From positions 1 to 38,975 of the forward strand of contig CAITIE010000152.1 in assembly GCA_903892355.1 (NCBI GenBank): a DNA stretch of 38,975 nucleotides, in the 5' to 3' direction. Origin of the DNA: an uncultured Pirellula sp. Lineage in GTDB: Bacteria > Planctomycetota > Planctomycetia > Pirellulales > Pirellulaceae. The notes beneath the pieces were generated by a model that saw only the letters and a list, made by a program, of their open reading frames with translations, did not search any database and had not been told where the DNA came from. Both the position numbers and the translations under genes were made by a program. Shown here in pieces: positions 34,308 to 38,975 of the stretch; position 1 is the stretch's first letter; every line of letters starts with the position of its first letter.

Positions 34308-37300
34308 TTACTTCTTTGTGAACCAATCGCTTAACACAACAAACCGAATCATATCCCGCATGCGGTATCCGTCGTTCTTCAACTCCAACGCCCGGTCCTT
34401 GAGTTGACGGGTTTCATTGTAGGTCAAACTGCGACCGATAGCGTATACCGAAATGTGCTTCAACGCGCTAAAAGCGATTTGATCCATCCGATCGGCGAGC
34501 AAATAAGCTCGCAATTCGTTGAAATCAGCGACATGCTTGCCATCGGGCAAATCGGCGGAACTATCGTTCGATTTTCCCTTGGCGATCCCGCTGGCGTCGA
34601 ACTGCTCAAACGGCAACCCCCATGGATCAATTCCGGTATGGCATTTGATGCACCCATCGATACTTCGATGTTTCTCCAAACGTTGACGCAACGTCAACTG
34701 AGTCAAGTCTTCCAATTTGGGAACATTGGGAGGTGGGTCCTCGGGTGGTTCCGCGATGATTTTCCGAGCAAACCAAGCCCCACGCTTTACCGGGTTCGGT
34801 TCTCGCCCATCCGATAGTCCCGCCAAGATTCCGGCTTGCGTCAGCACACCACCTCGCTGCGGATCGCCATGCACCACTGGAACGAAATCGAATCCGCTCT
34901 CGGTCCGTTCCGGCCATCCGTAGTACTGGGCCACGACCTCGTTGGCCAACACAAAATCGGATGCGACAAGATTCGAAACCGACAAATTGTTACGCACCAA
35001 GTATTCCAGAAACCGGGCAGGCTCCTTCCTCAACTCGTGCTTGACTTCTTTCGTCAACCGCGGGAATCGCTTGGCATCGGTCTCTACCGAATCGAGTTTG
35101 TCCAAGCTAAACCATTGCGATGCGAATGGCTCCGCAAAGCGTCTGAATTTTGGATCGTCGATCATCCTATCGATTTGCCGGTCGAGTTGCTCCACGAGCG
35201 TTCCCGACGCAGCCAGTTTCAGCAACTCGTCATCGGGAGGTGAGTTCCAGAGAAAATAGGAGAGCTTGGATGCCAACTCCCAAGACTCAATCGGTTCCGA
35301 TTCCGGGGTGGCGCTTTGTTCAATCAGAAAGAGAAACTGGGGCGATGTTAAGACCACGGCCAAGGTGCCGAGCACACTTTCACGGAACCCGACTGTGTTT
35401 TTTTCATCTCTCCCTTCAAAATCTCTTCGCCACAATTTCATCAAGTACGCGATCTCATCATCGCTCGCCGGACGCCGATACGCTCGCGATGCGAACGACG
35501 TGATGATCTCCCTGGCATACCATTCCCAATCGCGAGGATGCTCGGTTGGAATAAAAATATTCCGATGCGGAGCGGGAGGCCAAGCATCGTAGTAGGGACC
35601 TTCGAACTCAACGCTCCGAATGAGCAATCGAGGCATGTCGCGATCGTCCGTATATTCGCTGCGCACGCCGATCTCGCGGATCCCCGCGAGATAATTAACG
35701 TTGTCTTTCTCGACGTCAGGACTCGGAAAGTTTTGAATCGCCCCTTCGAAGATAAAGTCTTGCAACTCGGTATTTGCGACCACTTGCGGTTCACCGACGG
35801 GAGCCAGCGTGCTACCGCAATCGCGTCGCAATCCAACATGCACACCCAGCTTTGGGGATCGCGATTCGAAGGCCAGATAGCTCTGTCCCAGCGGGCTCAA
35901 TTCGTCGACGCGTCGCAATTCGATGCGGTCGATGGGGCTATTGCCGGAAACCTTGGCCGAAACTTCTGCGGATCCTCGATCCAAGCGTATGACTGCGAAT
36001 GGCCCAGGGGTCCAATGCCCGCTCAATCGCTTTTCGACATTACCCGGCTGCGACACCGATAATCGAGCGTGTTGGCTACCCTCTGGAAATGGTGCCGTCG
36101 CAAATTGCCTGCCCGGCTCGATGATCGCTTCGAGTTCCGATTCGGAGAGGGCACGGCGGAACAATCGCACATCGTCGATCTCACCGAGAAATTTCTGAGC
36201 GCCTTGAATCCGTCCAATGTGCATGTCTTTCGTAGGGTTGTCCAAATTGGCAGATTGAATCGTCCCCGTCGCAACGTGATAACCATTCACGTAGAGCTTG
36301 GTTTGGTTTTCACCTCGTTTGACGACGGCCGCAACATGCTGCCAGCGATGGGTCCGCAGGATTCCAGGGGCCGACTGCACCACGCCATTGAGCTTACGAT
36401 CGGAGTTCATGGTTTCGATCCGCAGGATGCCGCGGTTGTCAGGCATATCGAAATACCAACCGTGGGTGTAGTTGTATTCGCCCAAGCAGACGATGCCTCC
36501 TTGTCGCAATTCGTGCGGATTAATCCACGCGGCAACCGTAAAATCCCCCTCGCCAACATTCATCCTCTCATCGCGTGGGGTCACTACCGCTCCATCGTTC
36601 CCATCGACAGAGAGAGATTTACCGAAAGGAGAGTCCACTAGCTTTGCCCCCCCCACCAGCTTTCCAACAAACTCTTTGCCTGGACCACGCCCGTTGGGAG
36701 AATCCTCGAAGTCCCAGAGGCCGATCCAATCTTCCTCCAGTCGACTCGCGTCGGGAGTAACGGATAGCTTGGAAATGCCTTTAGAGTAAAGATCCAGTTG
36801 GTAGATACCTCCCTCGGTAATCTCGATCGATGAGGGAGACTGGAAGTCCGATTGGATGCTATGGGTGGGTGCGGTTTCGAGCATCGCCGTATTGCTTCCT
36901 TCGCTGTCGTTGTTAGGAGCACCGGAAGCATTACCCTGCGCAGCGGCGAGAATACGACGATCGAGCAAGAGACCGTCCACCTCTTTGGCGGCGCGCACTT
37001 TGACCCGAAACCTGCCCTGCTCGGGCAGTTCGCGGAGCGAGATCTTGAAATTGGCATGCGGGCCGTAGGTATTCGATTCCCCGAAGATCTCGCGGCTTGG
37101 AATCGCGGGGCGCAGCAGCAACCCACGAGGCACGCTTTCGTAGGCCAATCCCTTCGGGTACCCTTCGCTCCCTCGCATGCACGCAAAGACGGCGTGGTAG
37201 ATACTATTGAAATCTTTCCATCCACGCACGGTATCGTTTCCTTGATACCCCTCGATGAACTTGAACTGCCTTTGCATTGCAAACGGCACGAATGGAAACA

Positions 37301-38126
37301 GCTTTTGAAGAGTTGGCTCGGTCACCACAAAGTCTGTGTTGGCCAACAATAGATTGTTGGCACCAAGAATCAAATTGTCGTGACATGGATCGGAATTGAT
37401 CCCTTGACCGAGTTCCATCCGGAAGTGCTGGATCGTTGGTGGCTTAACTTCGTCTACCACCGATAGGCGAAGCGCTTTTTCCGCGATCTGGAAGTAGGCT
37501 TCAAGTTGAAGCGGTGACATCATTAGCGTATTGGTGTTGTTGGTGAAACCATCTTTCGAAACACCGTCTGGGGGTAGGATTTCCGTTAGGTTTTCTTCGA
37601 GCATCAACAGTTCGCGCAGCGTATTGCGGTACTGGTCCACCGTGAGTCGGCGGACCGAGCCATTGCGGGCAACGTTTCGGGACCGTGCGGAATCCAACGC
37701 ACGAGCCAACCACGCTTCAAAACGGTTTCTTTCGTCCGCAGAGGGTTGTGGCGAGTCCTCCGGAGGCATTTCACGTTCGGCGACTTGACGCAGAATCGAC
37801 TCCCATAGGATCAGTGTTTTATCGGCGAGCAATCCATCGAGATCATCGACGCGCACCCCGGATTCGCGATCCGATTCGTTGTGGCATTCGGTGCAGTACT
37901 TTGACAAGAAAGGACCAGCGTCCTTAGAGAATGTTTCTTCAACGAGTTTGGCAAGTGCAGCGTGGTCTGCTGAGCCTCGGCTGGAATCCAACTGCGCGTC
38001 AACGAGATCGGTTTCAACAAAGATGCCGAGTATCACCATGAGTAGCAATCGCGGGATACCGCGAGCAACGCTCACCAATCCAGGATTTATATGGTTGCAC
38101 GCGGAACGGACCATAGAGCACGGCAT
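34308..38126 (-). CDS. DUF1587/LamG/DUF1595/DUF1592/DUF1588/DUF1585 cytochrome-type secreted protein
   Basis: A 1,272-residue exported protein. A signal or anchor segment lies near residues 25-45 ([20 protein letters not shown]). Haem motif CTECH at 78-82 (planctomycete cytochrome C). DUF1587 at about 155-220 ([17 protein letters not shown]). LamG-type sandwich at about 468-662. DUF1595 at about 867-930 ([18 protein letters not shown]). DUF1592 at about 945-1075 ([19 protein letters not shown]). DUF1588 at about 1082-1178, including CIKCH at 1159-1163. DUF1585 at about 1195-1268 ([19 protein letters not shown]). It is presumed to act with the DUF1552 partner 30 bp downstream; the reaction is unknown. 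The frame is open to 38375, but the first 83 codons cross a G-rich repeat and look non-coding; the ATGs at 38126 and 38114 are both possible starts. Confidence 0.88.
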   Translation of the reverse strand: MPCSMVRSACNHINPGLVSVARGIPRLLLMVILGIFVETDLVDAQLDSSRGSADHAALAKLVEETFSKDAGPFLSKYCTECHNESDRESGVRVDDLDGLLADKTLILWESILRQVAEREMPPEDSPQPSADERNRFEAWLARALDSARSRNVARNGSVRRLTVDQYRNTLRELLMLEENLTEILPPDGVSKDGFTNNTNTLMMSPLQLEAYFQIAEKALRLSVVDEVKPPTIQHFRMELGQGINSDPCHDNLILGANNLLLANTDFVVTEPTLQKLFPFVPFAMQRQFKFIEGYQGNDTVRGWKDFNSIYHAVFACMRGSEGYPKGLAYESVPRGLLLRPAIPSREIFGESNTYGPHANFKISLRELPEQGRFRVKVRAAKEVDGLLLDRRILAAAQGNASGAPNNDSEGSNTAMLETAPTHSIQSDFQSPSSIEITEGGIYQLDLYSKGISKLSVTPDASRLEEDWIGLWDFEDSPNGRGPGKEFVGKLVGGAKLVDSPFGKSLSVDGNDGAVVTPRDERMNVGEGDFTVAAWINPHELRQGGIVCLGEYNYTHGWYFDMPDNRGILRIETMNSDRKLNGVVQSAPGILRTHRWQHVAAVVKRGENQTKLYVNGYHVATGTIQSANLDNPTKDMHIGRIQGAQKFLGEIDDVRLFRRALSESELEAIIEPGRQFATAPFPEGSQHARLSVSQPGNVEKRLSGHWTPGPFAVIRLDRGSAEVSAKVSGNSPIDRIELRRVDELSPLGQSYLAFESRSPKLGVHVGLRRDCGSTLAPVGEPQVVANTELQDFIFEGAIQNFPSPDVEKDNVNYLAGIREIGVRSEYTDDRDMPRLLIRSVEFEGPYYDAWPPAPHRNIFIPTEHPRDWEWYAREIITSFASRAYRRPASDDEIAYLMKLWRRDFEGRDEKNTVGFRESVLGTLAVVLTSPQFLFLIEQSATPESEPIESWELASKLSYFLWNSPPDDELLKLAASGTLVEQLDRQIDRMIDDPKFRRFAEPFASQWFSLDKLDSVETDAKRFPRLTKEVKHELRKEPARFLEYLVRNNLSVSNLVASDFVLANEVVAQYYGWPERTESGFDFVPVVHGDPQRGGVLTQAGILAGLSDGREPNPVKRGAWFARKIIAEPPEDPPPNVPKLEDLTQLTLRQRLEKHRSIDGCIKCHTGIDPWGLPFEQFDASGIAKGKSNDSSADLPDGKHVADFNELRAYLLADRMDQIAFSALKHISVYAIGRSLTYNETRQLKDRALELKNDGYRMRDMIRFVVLSDWFTKK

Positions 38127-38477
38127 TCGGGGAAGGAGGGAGGGCGAAAGGGGTAGGAGGGAGGGCGAAGGGGGGACGGGCACGGCCCAAAATAATTGTC
38201 GTTGGATTACAAACGAGGCACAAGCCCACGAACGCGACGAAGAAGGCAAATACAATTCAAGCATAAGTAGCGCCGGGGGATGGCGGATTCCAACGCCCAG
38301 CCGCCACTTGCTTGCACGCGTGGCTCGGATGGGGTAGCACTTGCAAATTCGTGCAAAGCAAAAGCATAGTTCCAACGGAACTAGTGAAGCGTAGTGACGC
38401 GACGATACCGAATCATCACCGTTTGAGGTATCTTAGAATTGTCAATCGGTGTTGATGCGTCCGTGGCGCTGGTCCTC
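38127..38477. other. Divergent region between DUF1592 gene and reverse-transcriptase fragment
   Basis: Holds the G-rich tract at 38129-38180 (listed separately) and a short hairpin AGTTCC/GGAACT at 38369-38383. I see no convincing msr/msd-type retron RNA. In the reverse-transcriptase frame there are stops at 38385 and 38424. Confidence 0.4.
38129..38180. repeat. G-rich tandem repeat with G-quadruplex potential
   Basis: The plus strand carries a run of closely spaced GGG/GGGG tracts. AGGAGGGAGGGCGAA occurs at 38134-38148 and 38155-38169 (period 21 bp). The tract begins 3 bp upstream of the DUF1592-gene ATG at 38126, on the template strand of that gene, so a quadruplex there could affect transcription or start choice. 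Confidence 0.75.
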
Positions 38478-38975
38478 ATGGTTCATCCTCCCGTAGAAAT
38501 TGCGAAGGCGTTGATTCGTACGACGGAGCAGAAGATGCCTATGCCAGACCTAAGCCACGAACTGGCCGAATTACTGCGGCTTCGTGATCTTCGATTTGTT
38601 GGGCGAATACTTTCCGTGCACCAACCAAAGGTGCTCGGTTGGACCTATTCCCGGTACGCCGATGATCTGACATTCTCAGCTTCCGGCGAACTTGGCACGA
38701 AGATTGGGTATCTTCTTCATCGCGTGCGGGTAATTGTCCATGACGAGAGTTTTATCATCAATGAATTGAAAACAAGGGTTCGAAGAAAAAGCGATCACCA
38801 GCGGGTCACCGGGTTGATCGTCAAGAACAAAATCGGAGTGCCTCGCAAAACAGTGCGAAAGCTTCGAGCGATACTGCATCAAGCTCAATACTCCGATCTG
38901 GAATCGCAAAACCGAGGTAGAACCGAGGGCCAGTTCCATCACTGGGTACAGGGTATGATCGGTTTCGTGCATATG
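38478..38975 (+). pseudogene. Retron-type reverse transcriptase, N-terminally truncated, continues past right edge
   Basis: The plus-strand frame is open from 38427 to the end of the window, with ATGs at 38478 and 38535. It translates to a clear reverse-transcriptase palm and thumb: GWTYSRYADDLTFSASG (YADD at 38655-38666), INELKTRVRRKSDHQ, RVTGLIVKNKIGVPR with the VTG motif typical of retron RTs, KTVRKLRAILHQAQ, and LESQNRGRTEGQFHHW. Only about 60 residues precede YADD, where an intact RT has some 200; the blocks with the first catalytic Asp and the retron NAxxH motif are absent. Upstream, the same frame has stops at 38385 and 38424. Hence it is probably a decayed or recombined RT, not an active one. 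The C-terminus lies outside the window. Confidence 0.75.

Noticed and set aside
38127-38375. 83-residue N-terminal extension of the DUF1592 protein
   Set aside because: Translation of the G-rich repeat gives a Pro/Ser/Leu repeat, and a proper export segment begins only after the ATG at 38126.
38676-38972. 98-residue minus-strand ORF at the right edge
   Set aside because: It is antisense to the reverse-transcriptase reading frame, which has clear motifs; its own translation has no family features.

Overview
The window looks like chromosome from a planctomycete of the Pirellulales (Rhodopirellula/Pirellula-like), at moderate GC. The basis is gene content: paired DUF1501 and DUF1549/DUF1553 proteins, a DUF1552/DUF1592 pair, very large secreted proteins that combine a membrane-bound-dehydrogenase-type propeller with a C-terminal CxxCH haem-binding domain, a PTPMT1-like phosphatase, and long ORFs with few clear Shine-Dalgarno sites. 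I recognise no complete mobile element, no CRISPR array, no rRNA and no tRNA.

Layout. 1-168 is the start of clpC (minus strand, runs off the left edge). 747-4774 is a minus-strand pair, a DUF1549/DUF1553 cytochrome-like protein followed by DUF1501. Its far upstream region carries a perfect 10-bp-arm palindrome, and a terminator lies just after it. 5329-6243 is a GT2-like protein. 6528-10838 is a giant DUF1080 + propeller + HEAT + cytochrome protein. 11210-11803 is an HTH-receiver regulator with its own terminator. 12195-12941 is an aquaporin Z with its own terminator. 13070-13564 is a cluster of REP-like repeats with a period of about 235 bp. 13561-17799 (minus) is a second giant propeller/cytochrome protein ending in a ThuA-like domain. 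17899-18234 is a DUF2834 membrane protein. cysS (18326-19888, minus) is divergent from a PP2C phosphatase (20134-21138), followed by a PTPMT1-like phosphatase (21293-21826). 21975-29769 (minus) holds three secreted proteins: DUF1501, a 1,579-residue PPC/DUF1549/DUF1553 protein, and a cytochrome/WD40 protein. 30072-31133 is a SYLF-domain protein. A 107-nt imperfect palindrome separates it from three small minus-strand genes (membrane protein, lipoprotein, DUF3634-like). 32937-38126 (minus) is a DUF1592/LamG cytochrome and DUF1552 pair. The right edge (+ strand, from about 38478) carries the YADD-to-thumb half of a retron-type reverse transcriptase whose N-terminal half is missing.

How the genes work together. 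Most of the coding capacity goes to exported proteins of the planctomycete degradative or electron-transfer type. I count eight CxxCH motifs plus one CX4CH motif across six large proteins. DUF1080 (3-keto-disaccharide hydrolase family) and a ThuA-like domain (linked to keto-trehalose metabolism) are each fused to a haem-binding domain. This suggests a periplasmic route that oxidises sugars to 3-keto derivatives and then cleaves them; that is inference. Housekeeping genes (clpC, cysS, aqpZ) and signalling proteins sit between these blocks. The least ordinary items are the truncated reverse transcriptase, the HTH-first receiver protein, the repeat cluster overlapping the stop codon of the ThuA-like gene, and several short tandem duplications, two of which lie in signal-peptide or start regions.
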